From contig CP089459.1 of assembly GCA_026636295.1 (NCBI GenBank), positions 186,001-250,000 on the forward strand: a stretch of DNA of 64,000 bases, in the 5' to 3' direction. Each line of letters starts with the position of its first letter. Position 1 is the stretch's first letter. Made by a program: the position numbers and the translations under genes. This document shows, piece by piece, positions 32,100-43,956 of this stretch. The DNA comes from Medakamo hakoo. Taxonomy: Eukaryota > Chlorophyta > Trebouxiophyceae > Coccomyxaceae. The notes below the pieces were generated by a model. The model did not search any database and was not told where the DNA came from. It worked only from the letters and a program-made list of their open reading frames with translations.

Positions 32100-34085
32100 A
32101 TGGACGCGTTTTCCGCCCCGGCCGCCGCCGGCGCGCCGCCCGCGTTCGCGCCCGTCCCGGGCGGCGGCATGGCGGGCGCGGCCGGCCCGCCCCCGGCCGA
32201 ACAGACGTTTGTGGTCCAGCACACGCCCGGGCACATGTGAGTTTGCGTGGTGGGGCCTGGTTGGCGTGCCCGCCGCCGCCCGTCTCCCTCCCGGGGCCAT
32301 GCGCGCCTCACGCCTCACCTCCCCAACCTCCCCCACTCCACTCCGCACCAGTCTGTGCTGCCTGTGCGGGACGACCATCGCGCCCAACCCGTCCAACATG
32401 TGCGTGACCTGCATCCGGTCCCAGGTCGACATCACGGAAGGCCTGCAGAAACAGGTGGGTTGGACATGGGTGGTGCGGGCGGGTGGGTTTTGCGCACGCG
32501 TGGTGCGCGTCCTCTCTCCTCCCTCTCATTTTGGTTGTTCCGCGCCCGTCCACCCGCGCCACAGATCACGCTCCTCTGGTGCCCGACCTGCGGCCGCTAC
32601 CTCCAGCCCCCCAAACACTGGACGCCCGCGCCGCCCGAATCCAAGGAACTGCTGGCCCTGTGCCTGAAGCGCGTGCGCGGGCTGGGCCGCGTCCGCCTGG
32701 TCGACGCGGGCTTCATCTGGACGGAGCCGCACTCCCGGCGGTTGAAGCTGAAGCTGACCGTCCAGGCCGAGGTCCTGGGCGGCGCCATCCTCCAGCAGAC
32801 GACGGGCGTGGAAGCGGTGGTCGAACCGCACCAGTGCATCGACTGCACGCGGGCCGCCACCAACGCGGCGGGCTGGACCGCGTGCGTCCAGGTGCGCCAG
32901 CACGTCGGCCACAAGCGCACGTTCCTGTACCTGGAGCAGGTCATCCTGCGCACGCGGGCGGACGCGTCCTGCCTGGCCGTCCGCGACGTCCACGGCGGCC
33001 TGGACTTCTACTTTGGCGGGCGGGCGGCGGGGACGCGGTTCGTCGAGTTTGTGGAGGGCGCCGTGCCCGCGCGCCACCGCGGCGACAAGCAGCTCGTCTC
33101 CCACAACGTCCACACCTCGTCGTACCGTTACAAGTACACGTTCTCCGTGGAGATCGCGCCCATCTGCCGGGATGACCTGGTGTGCCTGCCGCCCAAGGTG
33201 TCGGCGGCGCTGGGCGGGCTGGGCCCGGTCTGCCTCGTCACGCGCGTCACGTCCGGCATCACACTCACCGACCCGGCGACGCTGCGGGAGGCCGTCCTGG
33301 ACGCGGGCCAGTTCTGGCGGGCGCCCTTCCGGCCGTTGATGGGCGCGCGCGCCCTGGTCGAGTACGCCATCCTGGACGTGGAGCCGGCGGGCCCGGCGTC
33401 CAAGCGGTGGGCCCTGGCCGACGTCCAGTGCTGCCGCGCGGCCGACCTCGGCCGCCCCGACCGCGTCATCCACACGCGCACGCACCTGGGCGCCGTCCTG
33501 CGCCCGGGCGACGCCGCCCTGGGCTACGACACCGGCGGCGCCGCCCTCGCCGAACCCGACCTGGACGCGGCCCTGGCCAAGGGCCTGACCATGCCGGACG
33601 CGGTGCTGGTGCGCAAGTCGTACGAAGAGGCGCGGCGCCGGCGCCGCGCCAAGGGCGAGCGCCGGCCGTGGGTGCTCAAGCGCCTCGCCACCGCCGGCGC
33701 CCCGCTGCCCGACGGCGACGCGCCCATGGACGATGAAGACGCGGCGGCGGCCGGCGCGGCCGAAGGCGCCAAGGGCAAGCGCGGCCGGGCGGCGGCGGCG
33801 GCGGCGGCGGCCGCGACCGCGGCGGGGGAAGCCGACCTGGAGCGTTTCATGGAAGACTTGGAAGAGGACGCGGAGCTGCGGTCCCGGGTCGCGCTCTTCC
33901 GGCGTGAGGGTGGTGGCGGTGGGGGCGGGCCGGCCCCGCCGCCGGCCGGCGGCCCGACCGCCATGTCGGATGAAGACGAGGAGGAGGACGAGGTCCCGGC
34001 CGTGCCGCTGGACGAGCTGCTGGACGATTTGGAGGCCCTGGAACTCAATGAAGAAGGGGGCGCCGCGGCGGGGCCGAGCGGTTGA
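32100..34085 (+). CDS. NMD3: 60S export adaptor NMD3, three exons
   Basis: Adaptor that links nascent 60S subunits to the Crm1 export receptor. Exons 32100-32236, 32352-32454 and 32565-34085 give 586 residues in phase. The exon 1-2 junction builds ILCCLCGTTIAPNPSNMC, the first Cys pair of the zinc region. VDITEGLQKQ and WCPTCGRYLQPPKHW follow, then the family core with HVGHKRTFLYLEQ. An N-terminal Ala/Pro-rich leader of about 40 residues and a C-terminal acidic, Ala-rich tail are additions; the tail likely holds the export signal. A TGTAA element lies 36 bases after the stop. Confidence 0.93.
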
Positions 34086-34424
34086 GCGCGTCCTTTTTCT
34101 TGCCGGCCTCCTCCCCGGCCTGTAAAAACACACAAACCAGTCGGTGCAAACACGCGCCTTGCTTCTCTTGCGTTGTGGCTGACGCCCGTCTCAGGGTTGC
34201 TCGCGTGTTTTTCTTTTCTTTTTTTTTGCACCGCCGACCACCACCCCACGCGCCCTCCCCTCCCTCCCTCCCTCCCTCCCGTCGCCGCCGCCTCCCGCCC
34301 GCACACGCATGCCCCGCCCCGCCCCTCGTGCCCGCACCACGACGCAGTGCAGCAGGCGGGGCGCGCCCATGCCGCCGACCGAGGAAAACGGCGGCCCCCC
34401 ACCCCACACCCACCCACACCCCGC
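34086..34424. other. Convergent spacer NMD3 / plastid translocator
   Basis: 339 bases holding both 3' UTRs, TGTAA at 34121-34125, a T-run and a CCCT repeat near 34256. No exon seen. Confidence 0.5.
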
Positions 34425-35918
34425 CTACGCCGCCGCCGCCTTGGCCGCGTTCTGGCCCCGCTTCACCTGCGAGTACAGGAACACGCCGGCCAGGGCGATG
34501 CCGGTGCCCACCATGTTTTGCGTGCCCATCGGGTTGCGGAAGAACAGGACGGACGCGACGATGACGATCACCCGCTTCAGGCAGTTGCCGATGGAGTGGG
34601 AGACGGGCGAGACGCGCGCGAGGATCATGTAGGAGACCTGCTGGTACGCGTGGAAGCAGACCGCGGCCGCCAGGGCCTGGCGCACGACGGCCTCACCCAC
34701 GCCCGCAGCCTTGAGGGCGGACGGCGTCAGCAGGAAGCCGTCCTTCACCAGGACGACGGGCGTGAGCAGGATGAACGACAGGATGGTGATGACGGAGAAC
34801 AGGTTGATGTTGTCGAGCGCGCCCTTGCCCTTGCCCATGAACTTCTTGGACAGGACGTTGCGGGACTGGAAGGTCAGGTTGGAGCCCATGGCCGCCAGGA
34901 AGCCGGGCCAGTTGAACGACATTTCGGTGGCGGAGGCCAGGGCGACGCCGCCGACGATGGGGACCATGGACGCGAGGACGGCGCCGGACGGCCGCTCCCC
35001 CAGGAAGATGGCCGACAGGAGCACGGAGAAGAAGGGTTCCATGGCTTTGATGGTGTGGGTGAAGGAGACGGCGACGGCGCCCAGGGACACGTTGGTCAGC
35101 AGGTTGCCGAGCGTGTGGACGCCCGCCAGCGGCGCGATGGACTTGACGGTCTCCTCGTCGAGCGACGGGCGCGGGTGCAGCTTGAGCGTCCACATCGCCA
35201 GCGCGAGGACGGCGCCGACGCCGAATTGGAGCCAGGTGCAGGTCAGCGGGTGCGGGAAGGCCTTGAGGACCTGCTTGTTGAAACTGTGCGGGTGTGCGTG
35301 TGTGTGTGTGTGTGGAAGGGGCGGGATGCATGAGACAGGTGGATGGACGGGTGGGGTCCATGAGCGCGGGTGGGAAAAAACACCGCCATTCAAACCACGC
35401 CCCGTCCCCCCCACAGAAACACTCGGCGGGCCCACGAAACGACTCACATGTTGAAGTAGATGTTGAACGCGTACCAGGCCGCGAACAGGCCGCCCAGGAC
35501 GAGCGGGTTGCGGTCCTTGACCTCGCCGGCTAGGCGAGAGGTGGAGAGGGTGTGTGGGATGGGGGGTGGTAGTGGTGAGGTCGGGCGCAGGAAAATTGCT
35601 TGGCCCGCCCTCTCCCCCTAGTCCCTCCGCGCACGCGCTGCGGACGCCCCCTTTTTGTGCTCCACCACATTCCAAGATTAGCCACCATCACGTACGTTTC
35701 GCGACAGCAGAGCAGGTGATCGTGCGGCGAGGGGCGGCGACGCCAGCGCGGCCGGAGCGGGCCGGCGCAGCCGTGGCCAGCGCGGGCACAGGTGCGAGGG
35801 CGGGCACGGCGACGCGGGCGGCCACGCGAGCCGGCATGGGACGGGCGGTGGACGCCAGCGCGGCCTGGGTCGTCCGCGACTGGCGGACGGCCGGACGGGT
35901 GCACAGGGACGCGGCCAT
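34425..35918 (-). CDS. Plastid triose-phosphate/phosphate translocator family
   Basis: Inner-envelope sugar-phosphate/phosphate antiporter of the TPT/GPT/PPT group. Exons 35918-35696, 35529-35448 and 35283-34425 give 387 residues in phase. The first 70 residues are Ser/Ala/Arg-rich with few acids and end in TITCSAVAK, a typical plastid transit peptide with no signal peptide before it. The mature part has [51 protein letters not shown] and the C-terminal [10 protein letters not shown], all diagnostic. The substrate class among TPT, PPT and GPT was not resolved. Confidence 0.92.
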
Positions 35919-36453
35919 CGTCGTGTTTTTTTGGGATAGCAAGAGAGCGCGACCGGGCGTGCCTTTCGTTTGTGGCTTCCACACCCTCCTCCACGACCAA
36001 AACCACACCCCCAAAATGTGAGCGGCCCTTCCCGCGCACGCGCGCGGTCCCTCCAGCACAGTTTACACACTCCACCGCGCGTGCGCGACCAGGCTCGCCT
36101 CTTTTTGTCTCTGGATTGCTCATTGTTCGTCTCTCTTCCTCTCCCATGCCACCACCACCACCACCACAACCGCTCCAGGTCGAAAGCACACCCGCCACCG
36201 CCGCCGCCTTCTAGCTGCCATTGCGCAAAAGGCTCAATTGCGCAAATACGCACAGCAAGAAAGAAAAAACGGCGGCGGCGGCGACAGGGCAGAGAGAGCG
36301 ACGCACGCGGTCACTGCGGTCCCACACCCCCCATCTCCCTCCAGTCTCAAAAAACAAAGTTTGCTGGCGAACGGAAAAACACACACGCACACACACAGGC
36401 CCGCGACGACCGAACACGACACACCCTACGACACACACAGGACACAGGACACC
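35919..36453. other. Intergenic region with paired TTGCGCAA
   Basis: 535 bases between the translocator start and the next minus-strand gene end. Two copies of the palindromic octamer TTGCGCAA lie at 36221-36228 and 36238-36245. Short CA repeats are present. No exon seen. Confidence 0.5.
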
Positions 36454-37609
36454 TCACCGGGTCGGCATCTCATTCTGGCCCGTCGGGCCCTTGGGCTTGG
36501 GTTTCGCGCCGCGTTTCGCAGCCGCGCCCGCTCCACCGCGGGCTTTGGCTTTGGCGGCCTTGGCCGCGGCCAGCTTGCGTGCTAAGGCGGCTTTGGCGGC
36601 AGCCGCGTCGACTGGAGCGCCAGCGTCATCCTCGTCATCGTCGTCGCCCGCCGTGGATGGCGCGGCCGTGGACGGCGCGGCCGACGCGCCGGCCGCAGCA
36701 GCCGCGGCCGCGCGCTCCTTCTTCGCCCGCCGTTTGGCGGCCGCCTCCGACTCGCCGGCTTTGCCGTTGCCATTGGCGGCCGACTCCAGCCCCATCTCGG
36801 CCAGCATGGCGTCCAAGTCCGCCAGTTCCTTGGCTTTTTGCTCTTTCTTAGAGAGGCGCGGCGCGGCCGGCGTCGCCGGCGCGGGCGTGGGCGAGGTCGG
36901 CGCGGCCGCTGGCGCCTCCCCTTCTCCTTCACTGGAGCTTTCCTCCTCGTCGTCCGTCACGGCGATTTCGATGCCCAGCTCGGCCGCGATGGCGGCGTGC
37001 GCGTCCAGCGGGGCGGGCTGCGTTGTGGGGGTGGGAGCGTTGTGTCGTGAGATAGAAGGGATGGTTGGTCGAGGGGAGGCGCGCGCCTCCCCACCCTCCG
37101 TCTTCCTTACCTTGTCCTCCGCGCTCGGCGCTTCGTCCGCCGCGTCCACCGCGCCCGCACTGGACGGGGAGCCGCCGGCCGAGGGCACGTCGTCTCCGAC
37201 CTCCTAGTGGGTTTGTGTGCGAGGGGGGTGAGGCCTCGGGATTGTGAGACAAAGTCTGGAGCGCGGCCGATGGAAAAAAAAAACGCCGGCGGCCCAATTG
37301 CGTGGCCGGGGCGCTCCCGCCGGCCAAACCACGCCCATTCCGCTCCCCACCCATCGCATCAGGTGGCGCGATGCGGACACATTCTATCAACCCCACCTCA
37401 TCTGCCCAGGACGGCGCGGCGTGGAAGCCGCCGTCGTCGTCGCTGTGGTCCGCCCAGTCGCCGACGTTGAGGCGCGACGACGCGGTCGACAGGCCGCCTT
37501 TGCGCGGCGGGGCGGCCGGGCCGGCCGGTTCCTCGTCCTTGGAGGACGGTTTGGAGCCCTTGGGCTTGGACAACGCCTCGAACACGTTGGTGGACGCGAC
37601 GCGGCTCAT
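36454..37609 (-). CDS. Uncharacterised charged, Ala-rich protein, three exons
   Basis: I do not recognise this gene with confidence. Exons 37609-37397, 37203-37111 and 37017-36454 give 289 residues in phase. It starts MSRVASTNVFEALSKPKGSK. An acidic middle follows (VTDDEEESSSEGE), then a helix RLSKKEQKAKELADLDAMLA, then Ala/Lys-rich helices, ending GQNEMPTR. There is no TM segment or signal peptide. The KKEQKAKELxDLDxML helix and the basic tail suggest an RNA- or ribosome-associated protein, which is only a guess. Confidence 0.7.
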
Positions 37610-37970
37610 GGTTTTTTTTTCTCGAGGGAAAAAGAAACTCCGGCTAGGAAGGAGGCGCAGACGGCGGCCGATGCGCGAAGCAGAAAGAAACGAAGAATGG
37701 ACTGTCGAGAAGAGCGGCCAGTCGCGTGTGCACCTCGGGGCAGCGAGGAGTACACGGGCACGCCTAGGTCAGGGAGTGTTGCGTGGGTGAGTTGGTTGGG
37801 CCGTGCGAGGCAGTGGTGAACCGGGGGGGAGCGCGGCGCGTTTTATTTGCACTCTTCGGGCCGAGGAGGCCGGTCGCGCTCGCCCTCCACCCCACCCCTC
37901 TCTCTCTCCCACGTCCATCCCCGCCCCCGCCGCCACCGCCGCCGCCGCCACGTGCCGCCGCGCGCGCATG
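37610..37970. other. Intergenic region
   Basis: 361 bases holding a promoter and the 3' end of the next gene. No exon, RNA or clear repeat seen. Confidence 0.4.
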
Positions 37971-38843
37971 TCACGCCCGCTTCACGACGCCAGGCGGCTT
38001 GAACCCGCCGCTGCACCCTTGTGCACCCTTGCGCAGCCCCGGCGCCCGGAACTTGGTCCCACCGACGAGGGAGGCCGCCGGGTTGGCGGCCGACGGACCA
38101 GCGGCACCACCCCCACCCCCACCCCCACCCCCCACCGCTTTGGCCACCGCCGCTTTGGCCTTGGCCGCCACCGCGCCCGCCGCCGCCACGGCCGCGGCGG
38201 TGGCGGCCTTGACACCTCCGGCGGCGGCCACGGGAGCCGAGGGCTGCGGCTGCGGCGCGGCGTGCTTGGGTTTGGGCGGGTGCAGGGGCGCGCGCACGGG
38301 CGCGACGGCCGCTGCGCCCCCCCCAAGACAGCCAAGGCTCTTGGCTTTCTTTTGCGGGGGCGGGGCGGCCGCGGCCGCGGCCGCCACCTCGGCCGTCTTG
38401 GGCGGTTCGGCGGGCTTGGCCGAGACCGGTTTGGGCGCGGCGGCGGGCTTGGGCGGCTGGGCCGAGGGCGCTTTCTTCTTGGCGGGCGCCACTCGCTTCA
38501 CGTGCTCGTCCGGTGGTGGCGTGCCGCTCACGTCGTCCGAGGAGTCGCCCTCGGACGAGTCGGATTCCGACCCCAGGGACCCCAGGGACGCGTCGTAGTC
38601 GTCTTCACTGTCCTCGTCTTCCAGGTCTTCATCGGACGACGCGCCCGCGCCGCGGGACGTGAGGGCAGACGCGGTGCGCGCGCGCGCCGTCGCGGCCGCC
38701 GCGCGTTTCGGGCGGCCGCCACCACCGCCGCCGGCAGCAGGAGCTTCCTGTTGCTCCAGCTGGGCGACGATGACAGCGGAACCGGGCGGGGCGGTGGCTA
38801 GATGGGCCAAGGCCCGGTCTTTGAGGGCGTCGTCGGCGGACAT
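37971..38843 (-). CDS. Uncharacterised Ser/Asp- and Lys/Ala-rich protein
   Basis: Single exon, 290 residues, not recognised. The first 35 residues form a soluble helix region (MSADDALKDRALAHLATA). They are followed by Gly and basic residues, an acidic serine patch (SSDEDLEDEDSEDDYD) like a CK2 target, and a long Pro/Ala/Lys stretch. Two short F-x-x-PG elements (KFRAPG, FKPPG) sit near the end, before VVKRA. Composition fits a nuclear, disordered protein. No catalytic motif is seen. Confidence 0.6.
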   Translation of the reverse strand: MSADDALKDRALAHLATAPPGSAVIVAQLEQQEAPAAGGGGGGRPKRAAAATARARTASALTSRGAGASSDEDLEDEDSEDDYDASLGSLGSESDSSEGDSSDDVSGTPPPDEHVKRVAPAKKKAPSAQPPKPAAAPKPVSAKPAEPPKTAEVAAAAAAAPPPQKKAKSLGCLGGGAAAVAPVRAPLHPPKPKHAAPQPQPSAPVAAAGGVKAATAAAVAAAGAVAAKAKAAVAKAVGGGGGGGGGAAGPSAANPAASLVGGTKFRAPGLRKGAQGCSGGFKPPGVVKRA

Positions 38844-38961
38844 TGTGTTTTTGTTTTTGGTGGTGGACAGTGTGTGGTTGTGGGAATGGAGAGAATGGAA
38901 GGCAAGGGGGGAACAGTGTTTTGCTACCTCTACTAAAAAAGACTCTCACGCCGCCCACTCT

Positions 38962-40292
38962 CTACCCATAGGCCAAGTCGCCGGCCACGGCGTGGCGGCC
39001 TCCACCCCCACCCCACCCGGCCTGAGCCGGCGGACCGGGCGCCCCGCCCCAGCCACCACGGCCCCCGCCCCCACCAAACTGGTGGGGGAAGAGCTCGGCC
39101 GCGGCCGCGTCTTCGACCACCACGCCCCTCGCCCGGGCGTCGGCGATCAGCGCCGCCCACACGGGCGACGCGGACAGGGTGGCCGCGTTGCCCAGGATCC
39201 AGAGCGCGCGGCGGGCCCGGGTGATGGCGACGTTCAGGCGGCGGACGTCGGCCACGAAGCCGACGGAGCGGTGGAGGGAGGCCGGCGCGGGCGGCGGCCC
39301 GCACCCGCACCCACCACCCCCACCACCCCCGCCCGCCCGCGCCCGCACGCACGACAGAATGGCCACGTCCACTTCCTTGCCCTGGAACGCGTCCACGGTC
39401 TCCACGCGCACCGACTCGATGCCCGCCGGCAGACCCAGCCGGGCGAACGCGTCGCGCAGCGCGTCTGCCTGGCGGCGGTACGGTGTGATGACGCCGACGC
39501 TCAGGCGGCGGGGCGGCGGCGGCGGCGGCGGGGGCGGGGCCGGGGGGTGGTGGGGCCCGCACCGCGCGGCGGTGGCGGCGGCGGCGGTCGCCGCCCCGCC
39601 CACCGCCGCGCCCAGCTCTTTGAACAGGGCGACCGCCAGGTCGACCTCCGCCTGGTTGGACAGGGACTGGGCGGCGGCCGGGGCGGCGGCCGCGGGGCCG
39701 AGCCCGCCGCCGCCGCCGCCACCGCCGCCGCCGCCCCGCCCGGCGCCGCGGCCGCGCCCCTCCCGCCCGCGCGCGACGTCAAAGAAAGCGTACGGCACCA
39801 GCAGGGCGTGCGCATAGAACGGTTCGGGCGGGCGGGCCAGCACGGACGGCGCGTCGCGCAGCGCGCCGCCGTAAAAGTGCGCGCTGGGGAAGGACCGCAC
39901 GGCCGGGTGCATGCGGTATTGCGTCGTCAGCACGTGGACGGGGCAGCCCGCGCCGGCCAGGCGCTCAAAGAGGGAGCGGTCCAGGGCCGCGGCCCGCGCG
40001 GACGCCGACAGCACGGTGGCCGGCAGCTGGCAGGGGTCGCCCACGAGCACGGCGCGGCGCGCGCCGCACCCGACCGCGAGCGCTTGCAGGCACTGCAGCT
40101 CGGACGCCTGGGCGGCCTCATCCACCAGCACGGTGTCGAAGCCGAGCGCGCCGCCGCCGCCGCCGTCGGACGCGGACCGGGAGAAGGCGTGCCGCCCCGT
40201 CGACGACAGCGTCGAAAACACGATCTCCGCGTCCGCGGTGAGCGAGGCCTCCAGCGCGCCGCGCGCCGCGCGCAGGTCCGCGTCGTCGCGCC

Positions 40293-40328
<36 letters not shown>

Positions 40329-42840
40329 GGCCGCGCATGACAAAGGGTTCGACGATGTCCAGGCGGTCGATTTCCGCTTGGGCGGTGGCGACCGCGTCAA
40401 CCGCCGCCGCCAGCGCCGCCGCCGCGCGGGTCCAGGCGGCCGCGGCCGCGCGGCGCAGGGCGGCGCCGGTCGCGCCGCCGTTTTCCCCGCCGCCGCCGCC
40501 CTCGTCGTCTTCAGCGACTTCGCACGCGTCGGCCAGTTCCACGCGCGCGACGGCCGCCGCGCGCGTGGCTTCGGCCAGCGACCGGCGGGCGGCCTGGGAC
40601 GCCGCCGCGAACGCGCCCGGCTCCAGGCCCAGGTACCGATCGACGAGGGCGTCCACCCACACGCCGCGGGCCGTGGCCGACAGCGGGGCGGCGTCCGACC
40701 CGACGCGCACGACGCGCGGGGTGTACGCCCCGCCCGTGCCGTCCGTGAAGCCGGACGTCACCACGCGTTCCAGCAGCTCGTCCACGGCCGCGTTGGAGGG
40801 GGTGAGCACAAGCAGGCGGGGCCGGCCGGGCAGGGCGGCGGCGGCGCGCGGCGGCGGCGGCGGAGCGGGCGGCGGGCCGCCCCCGCCGCCGCCGGCCAGC
40901 ATGGCCGCACTCACGGCCGCGCCGCGCGCGCCGCCCCCGCCCCCGCCCCCGCGCGCCGCCGCCGCCGCCCGGGCTTCCACGGCCGCGGCCGCGACGCGGG
41001 CGTCGTACCAGCGCTGGTACGCGACCAGGTGCCACGTGTTGAGGACGCCCGTGACGGTGTGCGTCTTGCCCGTGCCCGGCGGGCCCTGGATGAGGACAAA
41101 CGGCGCGCCCGCCGCCGGCGGCGCGGGGGCGGCGGGCGACGGCGGGTGCGGGTGCGGACCGCCCGCCGCCGGCGGCAGGCCCAGGTGGCACGCCGCCACC
41201 TCGATCGCCGCCAGCTGGGACTCGTTGTACCGGCCGCGCAGGAAGGACAGGTACGGCGGCGACCGGGCTTCGGCCGGCCAAGCCCCGCGCACGGCCTCCC
41301 TGTCGACGGACGCGTACGCGGGCGAGGCCAGGTCCGCGGGGTGGAGCAGCCAGCGCAGGAGGGGGGACGGGCGGGCGGCGGCCGTGGCGGCGGCGGCGGC
41401 GGCGGCGGGTGGGGACGGGCCTCCCACCGGCACGCCCGTCACGCGCGACAGGGCTGCCGCTTCGCGGGCGTGGGTGACGAGGGCCGGCCCCGCCGGCGTC
41501 GCGTGCCACCCGGCCGGCCGGTCTTCCAGGCTGGCCAGGGCGTGCGCGCACGGCGGGCGGGGGCTGCTGCCCGCCGCGCCGCCGTCGTCGCACCGCTCGT
41601 GGCGCGGGCAGGGCGGCGCCAGGGCCACCCTGAACGCGCCCCGCCCGCACCCGGGCCCGCACCCGCCCATGCGGACGACGCCGGCGAGGGGACACGCGTC
41701 CGCGGCCGGCGGGCGGCGGTGGGAGTGGCGGTGGGGCCCGCCGCCCACCTCGCCCTCCTCTTCTTCTTCCTCCCCTCCTCCGCCTCCGCCCCCCTCTTCT
41801 TCTTCCGCGCCCGCCACGGGCGCCAGATCCGAGCACGCGTCGCCCGCCCAGGCCAGCGGGTCGTCGGGCGGCGGGCGCCCCCGCGTCAGGACGACGACGC
41901 CGCCGTCGCGCGGGTAAAAGCCGCCGCCGGCGCGCCCGTGCGGGGCGGCGGCGGGGCGGAGCACGGCCTCCCGCGCGGCCGTGTCCACCCGGACGACGAC
42001 GACGTCAAACCCCCGCCCCGCGGCGACGCCTTCCGCGAAGCCGGTCCGCACGCTTTCCCGGGCTTCGTCCAGCAGGAGGGGCGTGAACGCGGCCGCGTAC
42101 GCGCCGGCGGACGGGAATTCGGTCGGCAGGCGGGCGGCGCCGCCGGCGCCGCGCGCGTCGGGCCGCCCCCCACCGCACGCCGCGTGCCACAGCCGCCCGT
42201 CCGTGGCCTGGGTCTCCACCCACTCCGCCGCGGCCGCCGCGGCGGCGGCGGCCCGGTCGCCTGGCGCCGCGCCTCCTCCTCCTCCTCCTCCCCGGCGCTG
42301 GTGGTGGTGGCGGCGTGGCGGCGACGGCGACCGCCGGGCGAGCGAGGGAGGTGGTGGCGGAGCGGTGGACGGCCCCCGGCCAGCGCGCGCCGTCGGCAGG
42401 ACGCGCCCACTCCCGCCCAGCTCTGGCCGGGCCGGCACCAGGACGGGCTGGGGCGGCGGGACGGCGGCCGGCCGGGCCAGCCTGGGCGAGACGACCTTTA
42501 CTTTTTTGGGCGGGGGAGGCTTCCCGCCGCCGGGCTGGCCGCGCCCAGGCTGCGGCGGCGGCGGCGGCGGAGGAGTGCGGCGTTTCGAGCGCCCGGCCGC
42601 CGTGCTGGCCGTCGGTCCGCCGCCGGGGCGTGGCGCCGGCTTTTTCAGCATGGAGGCGAGGCGGGCGGCAGCGGCCGCGCCCGGGCGGAGGCCGGCGCCA
42701 TAGGTCGCCGGGGCGGCCCCGGGTTGCTGCGGCGCCGCGGCCGGTCGCCCGGACGCCCGTCCGCCGGCTCCATTTTGCGGGTGGCCGGGGCCTCGCGTGC
42801 CATCGCGCCGCCCGCTGGGCGGCGGGCCGTCGCCGGCCAT
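38962..42840 (-). CDS. Upf1-like SF1 helicase (SEN1/senataxin/IGHMBP2 group)
   Basis: Large single-exon helicase, 1292 residues from ATG 42840; an in-frame ATG at 42930 would add 30. The N-terminal 400 residues are Pro/Gly/Ala-rich. Helicase motifs are complete: GPPGTGKT (about 585), LTPSNAAVDE, VDEAAQ (about 905), GDPCQLPATV, TQYRMHP, VDAFQGKEVD and RRLNVAITRARRALWI. Poly-Gly insertions break the spacing between motifs. Family relatives unwind RNA:DNA hybrids in termination and repair. Which Upf1-like branch is unclear because the N-terminal domain is low complexity. The start was chosen at 42840 because a gene on the other strand begins at 42997. Confidence 0.87.
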
Positions 42841-42996
42841 GGCGCCCTGGGGTCGTCGGCGCTTTGCGCACGCAGTTGAGGCGTTTTGTTGTTCAATTGT
42901 GGGCCGATGGCTCTCAGTCAGTCTCTCCATCACCCCACGCGCGCGCGCCAACTTTTTCCTTCTCGTCTTCCGCTCAAGCAAAAACTCTCGCCCGCC

Positions 42997-43956
42997 ATGA
43001 ACATGGACACGGTTAAAAAAGTGCGTGACAGCTCCTGGAGTCTGCACATTGCTCCAGTGTGAAGTGCAGGGCGGGAGGGCGCATGCGGACGGCCGAAAAC
43101 GGGCGCGACGTGGGTGGTGCTCGGCCAGGCCCCGCGTGCCACCCATGCGCTTTCGCATCCACGCCGGCGGCGGGCCCTTCCGACCCGCACACGCCTCTTC
43201 TGTCCACATGGATGCGTAGCTGAGATTGCGTGTCCTCATCCACGAGCGGCGGGAAAGAATTGGGGGACACAGGCGCCCCGTGCGGAGCGCCTCTCGCGAC
43301 CCACAGCGCCCCGACCCGCGCGCGCCTGTTGCTCGCACGCACCAACGCCGCCGCCCCCTCTCCCATCAACCACGCGCTCGCTCGCTCGCCACGCTCGCTC
43401 GCCCGTGACCCCGCCCGCTCGTCCGCGGGCCTGGCTCACACCCCCTCACCAAACCCACTCTCACCACTCACCACTCACCACTCACCACCCCCACCCCCAC
43501 ACCCATGCCTTTTTTTGCGCGCGCAGGTCGAGGAACAGGTGGAGAAAGCGGTCCGGGCCCAGTTTGGCGACGCGGCGGCCGACATGGTCCACAAGGCGGC
43601 CGAGGGCGTGAACAAGAAGATCGAGGCGGAGGCGCCGCACCTGGCGGAGCAAGCGAAAGCGTTCGCGGACAAGGCTTTGGCCAAAGCGAAAGAGGTGCGC
43701 GGAGTGTGTTTGAGGGCGGCAAAAAGCATGGGGGGGTAGTTGTTGAGGGGGCGGCTGGGGCCGGCTGTCTCTCCCTCTCACCCCCGCCCATGCCACCCAC
43801 ACGCACACCACCACCCACGCGCAGGCCGCCAACGACCCGGCCATGCGCGAGAAGGCCAAGGAGCTGCTGGCCCAGGCCAAAGAAAAGATCTCCGACCCGG
43901 AGGTGCAGAAAAAGCTCAAGGACGCGGCGACCAAGCTGGCCGAGTACGCAAAGTGA
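42997..43956 (+). CDS. Small amphipathic LEA-like protein, three short exons
   Basis: Exons 42997-43020, 43527-43694 and 43825-43956 give 107 residues in phase. Exon 1 is 24 bases (MNMDTVKK) with a GTGCGT donor; its intron is 506 bases. The whole protein is Ala/Lys/Glu-rich and predicted helical, with LEA-3-like or apolipoprotein-like repeats such as HLAEQAKAFADKALAKAKE and LAQAKEKISDPEVQKK. No Cys or TM segment. Such proteins protect membranes or proteins under stress in other species; that role is inferred. Its start faces the helicase start 156 bases away. Confidence 0.75.

Noticed and set aside
38659-42879. 1400-codon plus-strand ORF opposite the helicase
   Set aside because: Another GC shadow. 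Composition is low complexity and the opposite strand carries every helicase motif.
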